Counted from the stretch's first letter, positions 28,475-37,782 are shown. The stretch: DNA of 64,000 nt from Acidobacteriota bacterium (GCA_018269005.1 JAFDVK010000012.1:1-64000); one strand, 5' to 3'. Translations and numbers: made by a program. The notes: generated by a model not told the origin, from the sequence alone.

Positions 28475-28506
28475 TTGACGCAGTATTATAACGCACGTTA
28501 TAATAC
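28475..28506 (+). promoter_or_regulatory. Promoter and operator palindrome of the AbrB/Doc pair
   Basis: TTGACG (28475-28480), an 18-bp spacer and TATAAT (28499-28504) make a good sigma-70 promoter. A perfect 10-bp inverted repeat GTATTATAAC-GCAC-GTTATAATAC (28483-28506) covers the spacer and the -10. It is ideally placed for autorepression by the antitoxin. Start of transcription 6-7 bases after the -10 falls on the antitoxin ATG at 28511, so the message is probably leaderless. Confidence 0.8.
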
Positions 28507-28510
28507 AGCT

Positions 28511-28738
28511 ATGAATACGAAGCTCAAAATTACAACAGTAGGAAATTCGGCCGGCATCGTCCTCCCGAAAGAATTGCTCGAGCGAATGCGTGTTACAAAA
28601 GGCGATTCTCTATACGCGACGGAAACGCCTGACGGCATTGAACTGCGGGCGTTCGATGAGGAGTTCGCCGAAGATATGGCGGTTGCCGAACGCGTGATGC
28701 GCGAGAACCGAGACTTGCTGAGGAAGCTCGCCGAATAA
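28511..28738 (+). CDS. AbrB/MazE-type antitoxin
   Basis: 75 residues. Residues 1-45 are a swapped-hairpin AbrB domain: 'KITTVGNSAGIVLPKELLER', 'GDSLYATETPDGIEL'. The C-terminal helix 'MAVAERVMRENRDLLRKLAE' should wrap the toxin. No Shine-Dalgarno is present, in line with leaderless translation from the adjacent promoter. Its TAA overlaps the toxin ATG by one base (TAATG), ensuring coupled synthesis. It neutralises the Doc-type toxin and likely represses its own promoter through the palindrome. Confidence 0.9.
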   Translation: MNTKLKITTVGNSAGIVLPKELLERMRVTKGDSLYATETPDGIELRAFDEEFAEDMAVAERVMRENRDLLRKLAE

Positions 28739-29115
28739 TGCGTTGGCTAAAGATCGACCGAGTACTCGCGATCCATTCGCGCCAGATCGCCGAACACGGC
28801 GGCGAGGCGGGCGTGCGCGACCGTGGCCTTTTGGAATCGGCTTTGGCACGGCCGCAGAACATCGAGGCTTACGAGCCTGACGCCGATATTGCGCGCCTTG
28901 CTGCCTCCCTTGCGTTTGGCATCGTAAAGAATCACCCTTTCATCGATGGCAATAAACGAACTGGTTATGTGGTGATGGAGACGTTTCTTATCCGAAACGG
29001 CTTCGAACTGCGTGCCGATCCTGTCGATAAATACATCACCTTCCTCTCGCTTGCCGAAGGACGCATCTCCGAGGACGACCTCGCCGAATGGCTCCGAACG
29101 CGAATTGAGAATTGA
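28738..29115 (+). CDS. doc: Doc-type toxin, Fic fold
   Basis: 125 residues, the normal Doc length. The Fic motif is 'NHPFIDGNKRTGYVV' (residues ~64-78). 'EAGVRDRGLLESALARPQNI' near the N-terminus is the characteristic Doc start. Doc enzymes phosphorylate elongation factor Tu and stop translation. Pairing with an AbrB-type rather than Phd antitoxin is a known variant. The gene is coupled to the antitoxin by a one-base overlap and ends 'WLRTRIEN'. Confidence 0.93.
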   Translation: MRWLKIDRVLAIHSRQIAEHGGEAGVRDRGLLESALARPQNIEAYEPDADIARLAASLAFGIVKNHPFIDGNKRTGYVVMETFLIRNGFELRADPVDKYITFLSLAEGRISEDDLAEWLRTRIEN

Positions 29116-30112
29116 GATCGGCAAAGAAGCCGTCGTATAGCACCACAAGGAAGTCCCGTTCCGCCGGTGCGATCCGCAAAGACGTAACTTTCGCCCGACT
29201 GGCCAAATTCGTATGGTTCATGGAAACCAGAGCGGAAAAAAGCTCCCCTCCTTACGAAGGAGGGGTGGCAGCGGTTTCCGCTGACGGGGTGGTTCTCTCG
29301 TCGAGTGTAGATCAGGGAAAGAACCACCCGATCGCGATTCGTAAGTTCGAGATCGAATGAGAAGCGGCCGCTAGTTCACGAAGAGGTCCCAAAAGCCTCG
29401 TTAAGGCTGTCGCTTGTCACGCTAAATTACTGCAACTTATAGTACCTATCGCATTTCATCGCTTTTAGCACGGTTACGGTGATTTTCACGTCATTTCTTG
29501 ACGGCACCTTCAAAAATAGGCGTATTTTTGCACATGGATCCGCACAATACGTGTAAATCCCGCACGGTTTTTTCGCATTTTTTCCCGTCTTGAGGAATAT
29601 CGCCGCTCTGTCGCCGGGGTCCGCCACAGTGCCGAACTTGCCGGCCGCCGCGATTGCCGCAAACGCCGCAGGAAAAACACGATCGCCATAAATTCGCCGA
29701 AGGGTGGCCGACACGCGAATCGTCCCTTTAGGGGACTTGAGAAAATAGCCCAGGGTAAGGCCGCCTCGGCCGCCGTCCTGGGTTCGCTCGGTATCAATGA
29801 TCCTCCGGAGAGCGCGGAGCACGCGACAGAGCCTTTGTCGGCGGCACAGCCGCCTCCGAGATCGATTTTGAGAGCCGTGCCCCGGTCTTAAGACCAGGGC
29901 AATTCAAAGCGGAGGGCAGCGGCAATACTAAGAAGAATGGCGAATTGATGATGACGCGTGCCCATACTGCGTGCGGGCTTCCGCAACGGTTACTCTGTAG
30001 CTCTGTAACTCTGTAACTCTGTAACTCTGCAACTTCAGTCTCTTGACATTGGATGCAACGATGTGCTATCTATGAGACAGCGTTAAATGTTGCGTTGACG
30101 CGAACAAATGTT
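29116..30112. other. Gene-poor stretch with repeats
   Basis: No gene I would defend. Visible items: a hairpin CTCCCCTCCTT/AAGGAGGGG near 29243-29265; a palindromic repeat at 29806-29860 of the type also present at 37618-37669 and 41083-41131 (GGCGGC/GCCGCC plus GCGTGC/GCACGC hairpins); and five 8-base units CTCTGTAR at 29993-30032. Open frames on the minus strand at 29427-29822 have no start signal or protein-like pattern. Confidence 0.6.
29993..30032. repeat. Tandem 8-bp repeat CTCTGTAA
   Basis: Five head-to-tail units (CTCTGTAG, three CTCTGTAA, CTCTGCAA) stand 80 bp before the gene at 30113. Probably a simple-sequence expansion; variable copy number between strains would be expected. Confidence 0.85.
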
Positions 30113-30529
30113 ATGGGAATAGTCGATAGAGATTTTGAGAAATTCATAGGCGGGCCGACGAAGGCGTATGCCGACCGCGTCCATGTAACGATAAGCCCGA
30201 ATGGTTCGATCTTTTTGAACAGGAAGGCGCATCTCATGATGGGCAAGCCCGTGTGCGCGCATCTGTATTACAGCCGTGAAAAAGATATGATCCTGGTCGA
30301 GCCGACACAAACCACTATGTCGAATGTCGCGTTTCGGCTGAAGGAGGACGGCGCTTCGACGGGCGGACGCAGGATCTACGCGAATCCGTTCTGCAAGCAC
30401 TTCCGGATCAAGCCGCAGGAAACGCTCCGATTCGTTACTCCGGATATCGATTCCGCAGGCCGAATGTTCCTAAAACTTACCGAAACCGTCGTCGTTACCG
30501 GCCCACCAAGAAAGCGAAAGGGGAAGTAA
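30113..30529 (+). CDS. Hypothetical cytosolic protein
   Basis: 138 residues from ATG 30113; the frame extends 20 codons upstream without better signals. No signal peptide or membrane helix. 'HVTISPNGSIFLNRKAHLMM' and 'AHLYYSREKDMILVEPTQTT' suggest a small beta-rich fold like SpoVT/AbrB-type or 'knob' domains, and it ends in a basic 'GPPRKRKGK' tail. No family assigned. It is isolated between repeat-rich spacers. Confidence 0.65.
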   Translation: MGIVDRDFEKFIGGPTKAYADRVHVTISPNGSIFLNRKAHLMMGKPVCAHLYYSREKDMILVEPTQTTMSNVAFRLKEDGASTGGRRIYANPFCKHFRIKPQETLRFVTPDIDSAGRMFLKLTETVVVTGPPRKRKGK

Positions 30530-31022
30530 GTAAACCTCGATAGCGTGAAGCCGTGTCGGATCGCGCTTCCGGACACCACAAGCGTAACGATGGTCGTATC
30601 GGAGGCAGATTGTCGCCGAAGGTGACGAACAAAATAGCGTAGGGTGGAACCCTACGTTCTTACGCCGAATTGGATCTGTCCCTGAAAGGGACAAACAATA
30701 AAAGCGTTCGTTGCTCCCTTACAGGGAGCATTTTTGCTCGTCGTCCCATTCGTAGGGATGCGGCCTTCGGCCTTTCCCTACGCTATTGTATTTGTCCCTT
30801 TCAGGGACACTAGAGCAGCGGAGCCGCCGGGCTGTGCCGGCGACAGAAGAGAAGAACCCAGTCGCTACCGCTCCCGGTTCTGACTCGGCGTCTCTGCGTC
30901 CCGGCGGTTGATCTCGAGTGGATGACAACGGGACGCCTTACTCGCGTGCGGTGTTCTGCAACGAACTGACTGCTTACGGCTTACTGCTTACGGCTTACTG
31001 CTTACGGCTCACTGACCACTGC
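30530..31022. repeat. Repeat-rich spacer
   Basis: No gene seen. Small palindromes GTAGGG-TGGAAC-CCTACG (about 30640), GTCCCTGAAAGGGAC (about 30677), CTCCCTTACAGGGAG (about 30716) and GTCCCTTTCAGGGAC (about 30795) follow one another. A REP copy lies at 30861-30884, and three 14-bp units CTGCTTACGGCTTA at 30970-31011. Confidence 0.65.
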
Positions 31023-32846
31023 TCAATCACACATCCAGCGGTTGTTGATGCGTTTGGCGAAGGCGCCGTCGGAGCCCGCGCGTCCTTGGGAACATTCGCC
31101 GCCGCGTCGGCAGTCTTTGCAATAGACGAAGGCGCCGTCCGAGACGGGCGGGCGTCCGTCGCCGCCGCGGGCCCATTTTTGAATATCGCTGAACGTGATA
31201 TTCGGGTCGTATTGAAAGAGTCCGTCTGTGAGTTCGACGTTATAGCCGAAGCGGTTCGGCTTGCCGTCGATGCGCGTATCGCCCGAGCCTTCCGGCATGC
31301 GGCCGGTCTGGAACATCATTCTGCCGCCTTGGAAATTCGGCCGTCGGACGATTTGCCCGGACGTGTCCTTGCAGGCGAAGATGCGCGAATCGTAGCAGAA
31401 GCGGTCGCCCGTCGATGTGATCGAAACGCCGGGGTCGGCCTTGATCGTGTCGGCGCCGAACCAGTTGCCGGTCGAGATGAAATTCGCCGAACCGTGCAGT
31501 TCGATCGGGTCGCCGAAGACGCTGCCGATCATGATGAGATTCACGTTCGTGATCATTCCTGCGGGATTTGTATAGAGCGTGCGTTTGCCACGTTCGGAAC
31601 CGGAATTGATGACGGTCAAGGAACCGATCGTGTCCACGTTCAGGAAGGTTCCGCCGATCGCCGAAGCGTAATCGTAGCCGCCGCCGAAGGTCTGTTGCAC
31701 AAGCATCGAACCTGCGGCTTTGACGCGAATGCCGTCGCCGGGGCCGTTCGTCGCGATATAGGAAAAGACGGTGTTCGCGATCGTCCAATCCGTGTTGTAC
31801 GTGTCGATCCAGATGCCCGTCTTGTTGTTCACGAAGAATCCGTGATCGACCTTTATGTAATCGAAATGCCACGACTTGCAGACCTGCTCGTTCGCCTTGC
31901 AGTTCTCGTCGTTGGCGTTGTGGACGTAGATCCCCTTGTCGAAATCCTGGAAGGTGATGTTCTCGAATTTGAAGACCTGGCTCGAGTTCGGCGATTCTTG
32001 TCCGGTACGCGAATTCTTCGCCCATTTGCCGAGAGCCTCGACGCCGTACGTCCCGGTCGAATCGCGTTTTGCCTCGGCCATGAGCGACGAATTGCCCATC
32101 AGTTCGAGGTCCTTGACCGTAACCTGATTCGTACAGCCGCCGATGCGGAATATCGTCTGGTTCGGGTAACGCAGGCGAATGCGCGTCGGGCTAAAACGCC
32201 ACGGCAAGTTCGAATTCGCGACCGATGCGTTCGAGCCCGCACCGATAATATTCAATCCCGAAGTAAGCGTGATCGCCTGATAGTTCGGGTCGCGACGCAC
32301 GCCGTCGAGCGTTCCGACAACATAATCGCCGTCCGGCACACGCAAGGTTCCGCCCTGCCGCGACGAAATGTATTGGATCGCGTTGCGGAATGTCGAGGTG
32401 TAGTCCTTCGGCTCTTGAAATTCGTACTTGCCGAGCTGCGTTCGACGCACGGGGCGGAAATCTTTCAAGTTGTAAAAACCTGTGTTCTCGTTCGTCGGAT
32501 ACCAAAGATAGCTTGCACCGTTCGTGAGCTTTACTTCGTACATCGGCTCAGGCCCCTGAAAACACCAGCGGCCGATGCCGTTCGTGTATGTCTTGCCGTC
32601 GCGGACGTCGCTGCCGTCGCAGGGCGAGATATTCGGCGCCTTCTGCCGCAGATCCGTGCCGGCGATATAGACCTCGATCGCGTTCTTTGCTCCCGTGCTA
32701 GGAAGATACGTGATCGGGCAAGTGCCGCTGATATCGGCCTCGAGCGTGAAGGAATAACCTTCGAACTTATTCTGCGCCACAGCAATGCCGACGCTTGCAA
32801 TGAAGATCAGGGCAAAAAGGATCGCGAACTTGAACGAACTGTGCAT
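31023..32846 (-). CDS. Secreted right-handed beta-helix protein (pectate-lyase-like)
   Basis: 607 residues. The signal peptide ends at 'GIAVA|QN'. From about residue 150 ('FRNAIQYISSRQGGTLRVPD', 'GDYVVGTLDGV') it has the start of a pectate-lyase-superfamily helix. Successive 'NI.F.DF..GI.V', 'IWIDTYNTDWTIANTVFSYI', 'FISTGNWFGAD' rungs follow. Cysteine-rich ends (CKDCRRGGEC) suggest disulfides. Such proteins bind or cleave polysaccharides; no catalytic residues are assigned. The opposite strand carries a very long open frame that is a composition artefact. Monocistronic. Confidence 0.87.
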   Translation of the reverse strand: MHSSFKFAILFALIFIASVGIAVAQNKFEGYSFTLEADISGTCPITYLPSTGAKNAIEVYIAGTDLRQKAPNISPCDGSDVRDGKTYTNGIGRWCFQGPEPMYEVKLTNGASYLWYPTNENTGFYNLKDFRPVRRTQLGKYEFQEPKDYTSTFRNAIQYISSRQGGTLRVPDGDYVVGTLDGVRRDPNYQAITLTSGLNIIGAGSNASVANSNLPWRFSPTRIRLRYPNQTIFRIGGCTNQVTVKDLELMGNSSLMAEAKRDSTGTYGVEALGKWAKNSRTGQESPNSSQVFKFENITFQDFDKGIYVHNANDENCKANEQVCKSWHFDYIKVDHGFFVNNKTGIWIDTYNTDWTIANTVFSYIATNGPGDGIRVKAAGSMLVQQTFGGGYDYASAIGGTFLNVDTIGSLTVINSGSERGKRTLYTNPAGMITNVNLIMIGSVFGDPIELHGSANFISTGNWFGADTIKADPGVSITSTGDRFCYDSRIFACKDTSGQIVRRPNFQGGRMMFQTGRMPEGSGDTRIDGKPNRFGYNVELTDGLFQYDPNITFSDIQKWARGGDGRPPVSDGAFVYCKDCRRGGECSQGRAGSDGAFAKRINNRWMCD

Positions 32847-33027
32847 CAGGCAAAAATACTCCTTATTTTTTCATCCATAGGCGAGAATGCTCTCGTCAAT
32901 TTGGCGTTTTTGTTATACTCAACAAAATATCACATACGGCGATCTGAACTGTCAGCACAAGGACGAAACCGGCGAGTTGATGCGCCGCAAGCACAATAAA
33001 AATTAACCGAACTTCCAAAAAGAACCT

Positions 33028-34539
33028 ATGAGCGATCCGATCTTAGTTGCAAAGACCAAAGAGAACGAATATTTCCTTCTTCCGCAGATGGCGAACCGCC
33101 ACGGAGTGATCACCGGAGCGACCGGAACCGGAAAGACCGTAACCTTGCAGCGAATGGCCGAAGGCTTTAGCAAACTCGGCGTGCCCGTCTTTATGGCCGA
33201 CATCAAAGGCGACCTGACCGGCGTTACGCAAGCCGGCGGCGGCAATCCGAAGATAGACGAAAGGAACACGCTGCTAGGCGTGACGCCGGCATTTCAAGGC
33301 TTTACGGCGACGCTGTGGGACGTTTTCGGCAAACAAGGCAGCCCGCTTCGTGCGACCGTTTCGGAAATGGGCCCGATCCTGCTTGCGCGTCTCCTCGATC
33401 TGAACGACACGCAGGAAGGCGTGCTCGCGATCGCGTTCAAGTACGCAGACGACAACGGAATGCTGCTGCTTGACCTCAAGGACCTGCAATCGCTGATGCG
33501 TTGGGTCGGCGAAAATGCGGCGGAATTGACGACGCAGTACGGGAATGTGTCGGCGGCGTCGGTCGGCGCGATCCAACGCGGGCTGCTGCAGCTCGAGGAA
33601 CAAGGCGGCGCCATCTTTTTTGGCGAACCGGCCGTAAAGCTCGACGATTTTATCCAGACGGTCTCGGGCAAAGGTGTATTGAATCTGCTCGCCGCCGATC
33701 AGCTTATAAACGCGCCGAAGCTCTATTCGACGTTCCTGCTTTGGCTCCTGAGCGAGCTTTTTGAATCGCTACCCGAGGCTGGCGATCTCGACAAGCCGAA
33801 GCTCGTCTTCTTCTTCGACGAGGCTCACCTTCTGTTCTCGGACGCTCCGCCCGCTCTTATCGAAAAGGTCGAACAGGTCGTGCGTCTCATCCGTTCGAAA
33901 GGCGTCGGCGTCTATTTCGTAACGCAAAATCCGGCGGACATTCCCGAGAAAGTGCTCGCGCAGCTCGGCAATCGCGTCCAGCACGCGCTTCGGGCATACA
34001 CGCCGCAGGAGCAGAAGGGCGTGAAGGCCGCCGCGACCTCGTTCCGCGAGAATCCGAAGATCGATACGGAAAAGACCATCACGGAACTCGGCGTCGGCGA
34101 GGTTCTGATCTCAACGCTCGATGAGAAAGGAATTCCTACCGTGGTAGACCGCGCGTTCGTTGTCCCGCCCGAAGGCCACATCGGGCCGATCACCGCCGAA
34201 CAGCGTCAGCAGCTGATGACAAGTTCACTTGTAGCGGGAGTTTATGACACGCCGGTCGATCGTGAATCCGCCTTCGAGATGCTCACCGCAAAGGCCGAGG
34301 CAAAAGCTCAGGCACAGGCCGCCGCACAGGCGGAAGTTGACGCCGCAAAGGCCGCTAAAGAACAAGAAAAGGCCGAACGCGCCGCCGCCCGTGCCCCCGA
34401 CACGATGTGGGAGTCGATCGGCAAATCCGCCGCGCGCTCCGCAAGCTCATCCATCGGGCGGCAGATCGGAAATTCCATCGTACGCGGCGTCCTCGGCGGC
34501 ATTTTCGGCGGCGGAAAAAAGAAAGGAAGCTGGTTTTAG
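33028..34539 (+). CDS. HerA/DUF853-type ATPase (YjgR-like)
   Basis: 503 residues. Walker A in '[20 protein letters not shown]' (residue ~30), '[20 protein letters not shown]', Walker B '[20 protein letters not shown]' and '[20 protein letters not shown]', the usual sequence of DUF853 proteins. A long Ala/Lys/Glu coiled region (residues ~405-450) precedes a glycine-rich end, '[17 protein letters not shown]'. HerA-like ATPases pump DNA, but the role of this subfamily is unsettled. The stop overlaps the convergent VapC-type gene's stop by three bases. Confidence 0.93.
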   Translation: MSDPILVAKTKENEYFLLPQMANRHGVITGATGTGKTVTLQRMAEGFSKLGVPVFMADIKGDLTGVTQAGGGNPKIDERNTLLGVTPAFQGFTATLWDVFGKQGSPLRATVSEMGPILLARLLDLNDTQEGVLAIAFKYADDNGMLLLDLKDLQSLMRWVGENAAELTTQYGNVSAASVGAIQRGLLQLEEQGGAIFFGEPAVKLDDFIQTVSGKGVLNLLAADQLINAPKLYSTFLLWLLSELFESLPEAGDLDKPKLVFFFDEAHLLFSDAPPALIEKVEQVVRLIRSKGVGVYFVTQNPADIPEKVLAQLGNRVQHALRAYTPQEQKGVKAAATSFRENPKIDTEKTITELGVGEVLISTLDEKGIPTVVDRAFVVPPEGHIGPITAEQRQQLMTSSLVAGVYDTPVDRESAFEMLTAKAEAKAQAQAAAQAEVDAAKAAKEQEKAERAAARAPDTMWESIGKSAARSASSSIGRQIGNSIVRGVLGGIFGGGKKKGSWF

Positions 34540-34934
34540 GGGGCGATGACCTCGACGGTCGGGAAGTAGCGGCGAAACCGACGCGGATCCCTTGTAAGGA
34601 TCCGATAGCCGGCCACCAAGGCGTGAGCCCCAATAAAAAAGTCCGGTAATGTTGCTGCTCGCACTCCGCCGCGGCGTCGATACTCCATATGCGCTTTTCC
34701 CGCGATAAATGCGGCCGCGAAAGGAAGATCTTTCCGGAGAAAATCTTCCGATGGGAATGCTTCATCAAACTCTGCGGGCGTCTTGAATTTGATCGAAACC
34801 TCAGCATATATTATCGGATCGATTATCAGCGGTGCGGTGTCAGCCGCCGCTGCCAATGTTTCGACCGACCATTGATGCCACTCCGACCTAACATCATAAA
34901 GGTCAAGCAGCACATTGCTATCGATCAAAATCAT
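34536..34934 (-). CDS. vapC: VapC-type PIN-domain toxin
   Basis: About 132 residues from ATG 34934 ('[14 protein letters not shown]'). PIN acidic residues: Asp in 'LIDSNVL', Glu in '[10 protein letters not shown]', and Asp in '[20 protein letters not shown]'-'[10 protein letters not shown]'. It is a Mg-dependent RNase, probably cutting tRNA or rRNA. Its start lies inside the antitoxin gene (overlap 17 bases), so the two are translationally coupled. Confidence 0.9.
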   Translation of the reverse strand: MILIDSNVLLDLYDVRSEWHQWSVETLAAAADTAPLIIDPIIYAEVSIKFKTPAEFDEAFPSEDFLRKDLPFAAAFIAGKAHMEYRRRGGVRAATLPDFFIGAHALVAGYRILTRDPRRFRRYFPTVEVIAP

Positions 34935-35181
34935 CTTCGCCCCACCCACGCGTCCAAGCCATTATCTGGTCCGTAGTTAGATCGGGATTTGCCGTGCCTC
35001 TTTTTGCCATTGCACGGGCGACGATCTTTTCGCCTCTCGTCGGCCGACGGCCTTTCTTGGCCTTCTTGATCGTCACGGTATCACCACGCAATCCGAATTC
35101 GACCTCGGTGTCCGGAAAGATGCCGACTTTATTCCGTATCGCGATCGGGATCGTCACCTGGCCTTTAGATGTAACTCTCAT
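34918..35181 (-). CDS. vapB: VapB-type (AbrB-fold) antitoxin
   Basis: 87 residues from ATG 35181. N-terminal AbrB domain 'MRVTSKGQVTIPIAIRNKVG', 'DTEVEFGLRGDTVTIKKAKK'. C-terminal toxin-binding part '[17 protein letters not shown]'. A frame extension to 35373 is ignored because it crosses the operator and repeats. It should neutralise the PIN toxin and repress its own promoter. Confidence 0.9.
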   Translation of the reverse strand: MRVTSKGQVTIPIAIRNKVGIFPDTEVEFGLRGDTVTIKKAKKGRRPTRGEKIVARAMAKRGTANPDLTTDQIMAWTRGWGEDDFDR

Positions 35182-35189
35182 AAAAGTAA

Positions 35190-35209
35190 TACTCCTACCG
35201 GTAAGAGTA
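35190..35209 (-). promoter_or_regulatory. Operator palindrome overlapping the vapB ribosome-binding site
   Basis: TACTCCTACCGGTAAGAGTA is a 20-bp inverted repeat centred on ACCGGT with one mismatched symmetric pair. On the minus strand it contains TAGGAG, 10 bases before the vapB ATG. Antitoxin bound here could block both transcription and, in the RNA hairpin, ribosome access (inference). Confidence 0.65.
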
Positions 35210-35627
35210 AGACTTTTCGAGGCCGGGTGCAAGGATCTTTTTGGGATCGCGGATTCCTTTGAGCGTGCGGAGCACGCGGCAAGTTCGCTTGCTACACATG
35301 GAGCCGATAGGCGAAATGTGTAGAAAGCCGGCGCCCCCAAACCCATCGGAGCGTGTAAAACACGCAACATCAATCCAAAAGGTATCGCTCATCGAACGCA
35401 ACGATCTTTTGTGCCAAAGACTATGTGGTAGAGAAAATGCGTGTGGGACATTTCGATATTGTGTCGCGTGTTTCACACGCTCCTATTGGTTAATTGCCGT
35501 TTCCTACACATTCCGCTAGCGGCTTCATGTGTAGCTATCAAAGTTATCGTGTGCTAACGCACACTTTAAGAGACTGCCGAGACCCGAGATCGATGCACAC
35601 TCCTGCCGGTCGTTTTTCCGCCACGTA
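35210..35627. repeat. Repeat-rich spacer with nested hairpins
   Basis: No gene seen. Several hairpins of one style: GCGTG-CGGAG-CACGC near 35264, CTACACAT..ATGTGTAG at about 35291-35322, GCGTGTAAAACACGC near 35350, GTGTTTCACAC near 35467, and CTACACATT..CATGTGTAG at about 35504-35535. They are mixed head-to-head copies of short dispersed palindromes also seen at 29806 and 37618. Confidence 0.6.
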
Positions 35628-36803
35628 TCAATACAACAAATACTTCTTTCGTGCTTCGCGGAATTCGTCGAGGGCGGGTTGCCAGGCGGCTTCGATCTCG
35701 GTCAAAGCGGTGCCGTTCTCGATGGCTTTGCGGATCTTGTCGGTGCCGCAGATCACGTCGAAAGGATTCTTGTCGAATTCGTATTCGTAAGCGTTCTGCC
35801 GCCACTCAAATTTCTCGCGATACATCTCGTATGCAGACTGCGTCATAGCGATGCCGAGAAGAACGGGCGTGAACGCATCGCGGTCAGTGATGTGTATCTG
35901 GACGCCGCCGCAGGTTTGGCCTGCAAATTCGCAGAACGTCGGGCGGAAGTAGCTCTCGCGAAAGGCGACGCCCGGAATCTCGAACTCGCGCAGGCGCGCG
36001 GCCCATTCGTAAGGTTTGATGTAGGGTGCGCCGTTCAGGAAGAACGGCAGTGTCGTGCCGCGGCCTTCGCTCAATTCGGTGCCTTCGAGATGCACCGTCG
36101 CGGGAAAAACGCTGCAAGTATCGACGTCCGGAATATTCGGCGAAGGCAGGATCCACGGCAGACCTGTTTCGTCGCCCCACAGTTCGCGGCTCCAATTCTG
36201 CATCTTAACGACTTCGAGCTCGCAGCCAATGCCGAAATGCTCATTGAACATCATGGCGAGTTCGCCGATGGTCATCCCGTGGCGCGTTGCGATCGGAAAT
36301 TGTCCGACGAACGACGTGAATTCCGGTTCCGTGACATTGCCTTCGACCGCGATACCGTTGATGGGATTCGGGCGGTCGCAAACGATGACGCGCTTGCCGT
36401 ATTTCTTCGCTGCGCGCATACAGTTCGCCATCGTATAAACGAACGTGTAGATGCGGCAGCCGACGTCCTGCAGATCGATGACGATGTCGTCAACATCCAC
36501 GAGCATTTCCTCTCGCGGTTCGCGAACGTCGCTGTACAGCGAATAGACCATCAAGCCCGTGTGCTTGTCTCGGACGTGCGGCGTCTCGATCATATTGTAT
36601 TGAACGTCGCCGCGAATTCCGTGCTGCGGGCCGAAAAGAGCGGTCAGTTCAATATCAGGATGTTCGTAAAAGACATCGGCCGCGTGGCGGAAGGTTTCGG
36701 GCAAGACGGACGCCTGATTGCAGACGAGGGCGACACGTCGTGCCTCGATCATCTCAAGCAGACTTCCCGTGAGAGTTTCGATACCAAGAATTGTTCGCTG
36801 CAT
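35628..36803 (-). CDS. namZ: DUF1343 protein, NamZ-type exo-muramidase
   Basis: 391 residues from ATG 36803. Signature stretches: 'LFGPQHGIRGDVQYNMIETP', 'VDVDDIVIDLQDVGCRIYTF', 'VIVCDRPNPINGIAVEGNVT' and 'FPATVHLEGTELSEGRGTTL'. DUF1343 includes Bacillus NamZ (YbbC), which releases N-acetylmuramic acid from peptidoglycan fragments. Known NamZ is exported, but no signal peptide is visible here; an upstream in-frame extension overlaps a terminator hairpin and is rejected. It may therefore act in the cytosol on recycled muropeptides, or start elsewhere. Confidence 0.9.
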   Translation of the reverse strand: MQRTILGIETLTGSLLEMIEARRVALVCNQASVLPETFRHAADVFYEHPDIELTALFGPQHGIRGDVQYNMIETPHVRDKHTGLMVYSLYSDVREPREEMLVDVDDIVIDLQDVGCRIYTFVYTMANCMRAAKKYGKRVIVCDRPNPINGIAVEGNVTEPEFTSFVGQFPIATRHGMTIGELAMMFNEHFGIGCELEVVKMQNWSRELWGDETGLPWILPSPNIPDVDTCSVFPATVHLEGTELSEGRGTTLPFFLNGAPYIKPYEWAARLREFEIPGVAFRESYFRPTFCEFAGQTCGGVQIHITDRDAFTPVLLGIAMTQSAYEMYREKFEWRQNAYEYEFDKNPFDVICGTDKIRKAIENGTALTEIEAAWQPALDEFREARKKYLLY

Positions 36804-36845
36804 AAAATAGAAAAAACCAAATAGTGTCGATCTCGAAAAATAGAA

Positions 36846-36880
36846 GATGCCCGAGACTCTGGGACAGAGCATCGGGCATC
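36846..36880 (-). terminator. Intrinsic terminator after the DUF1508 gene
   Basis: Stem GATGCCCGA/TCGGGCATC (36846-36854 with 36872-36880) with an inner CTCTG/CAGAG pairing. On the minus strand it is followed by TTCTATTTTT. It separates the DUF1508 gene from the NamZ gene. Confidence 0.85.
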
Positions 36881-36937
36881 AGCCGGTAAATAAATTGACT
36901 TTACGTTGCGTGTGATCAATCGTTTCCTCGAACCGGT

Positions 36938-37270
36938 CTAGGTGAGGTCGCTCGTTTCTGCTTCGGGAGCGTTCTTCTTGACGGATTCGATGCCGTTGTC
37001 GCGGCCCGATTCGCTCTTATACATTTCGCTGCTGCCGATGATCTGGCCATTGCCGGCCTTCAGGTTGAAGAAAAAATCGCCCTTTGCCGAGGTCTTTTTC
37101 TCATAACGAGCGTCGTCCGCGGCGTTCTTCTTTACAGAGGCGATGCCGTTTTCGGCGGCGGCCTTCGTTTCATACATCTCGCTTCCCAAGATCTTCTCGC
37201 CGTTACCGGCTTTCAGACGAAAAAAGTATTTATCGTTACTCGATTTCGCAAGTTCAAATTTGCCTGCCAT
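36938..37270 (-). CDS. YegP/DUF1508 family protein, two repeats
   Basis: 110 residues made of two DUF1508 units: residues 1-48 ('KYFFRLKAGNGEKILGSEMY', 'AAAENGIASVKKNA') and 52-104 ('DFFFNLKAGNGQIIGSSEMY', 'GRDNGIESVKKNA'). The family is small, cytosolic, common and of unknown function. Preceded by AGGAGAA and followed by a terminator, so it is a one-gene unit. Confidence 0.93.
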   Translation of the reverse strand: MAGKFELAKSSNDKYFFRLKAGNGEKILGSEMYETKAAAENGIASVKKNAADDARYEKKTSAKGDFFFNLKAGNGQIIGSSEMYKSESGRDNGIESVKKNAPEAETSDLT

Positions 37271-37782
37271 AAGTTCTCCTTATTCTTATAAGTTCTTCAA
37301 ACACAATACATTGTGGGGAAGAGCGACCGCTTTATCAAGGCTCAACAATGTGTCAATTATTCTATCTCATATTTCAAAAAAGTGAAGCCGAAAACCGCAT
37401 GCATGAGTGAGCGACCAGCATTGCAGAAGCCCGCACTCCAGCATTGCAGACGCCCGCACGTTAGTAAGGGCGTCACGCGAATCGGTCAGAACCGCCTGCG
37501 TGAGCGGGCGGTCAGCATTGCAGAAGCCCGAACGTGAGTAAGGGCGTAACATTCAACGCAGCTTCCCGCCGAATTGCCACGGCATTTATGCCGTGGAACC
37601 GTGCCCCAAAACCAACCTCGGAGGCGGCTTGCCGCCGACATGTCTCTGTCGCGTGCTTCGCACGCTCCAGAGATCGGTTGTTGCCGAGATTCTACAGGTT
37701 CCGCTTCGCTCCACCAGTAGCTAACGAAATTGTCGTGCGCTTCGCACACTCCGGCTCGCCTTAGACTGCAGACATCCCGAGC
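37271..37782. repeat. Spacer filled with dispersed repeats
   Basis: No gene seen. AGCATTGCAGAAGCCCG occurs at about 37409 and 37514 with a shorter copy at about 37440. The REP palindrome is at 37485-37513, CACGGCATTTATGCCGTGG forms a hairpin near 37579, and the GGCGGC/GCCGCC plus GCGTGC/GCACGC element lies at 37618-37669. Confidence 0.7.

Noticed and set aside
29427-29822. A 131-codon minus-strand frame in the gene-poor stretch
   Set aside because: No ribosome-binding site, overlaps a dispersed palindrome, and residue pattern is not protein-like; another frame is open over the same DNA.
30918-32999. A 693-codon open frame on the plus strand
   Set aside because: It lies opposite the beta-helix gene, has an Arg/Ala/Asp/Val-biased composition without domain pattern, and is an antisense shadow caused by codon bias.
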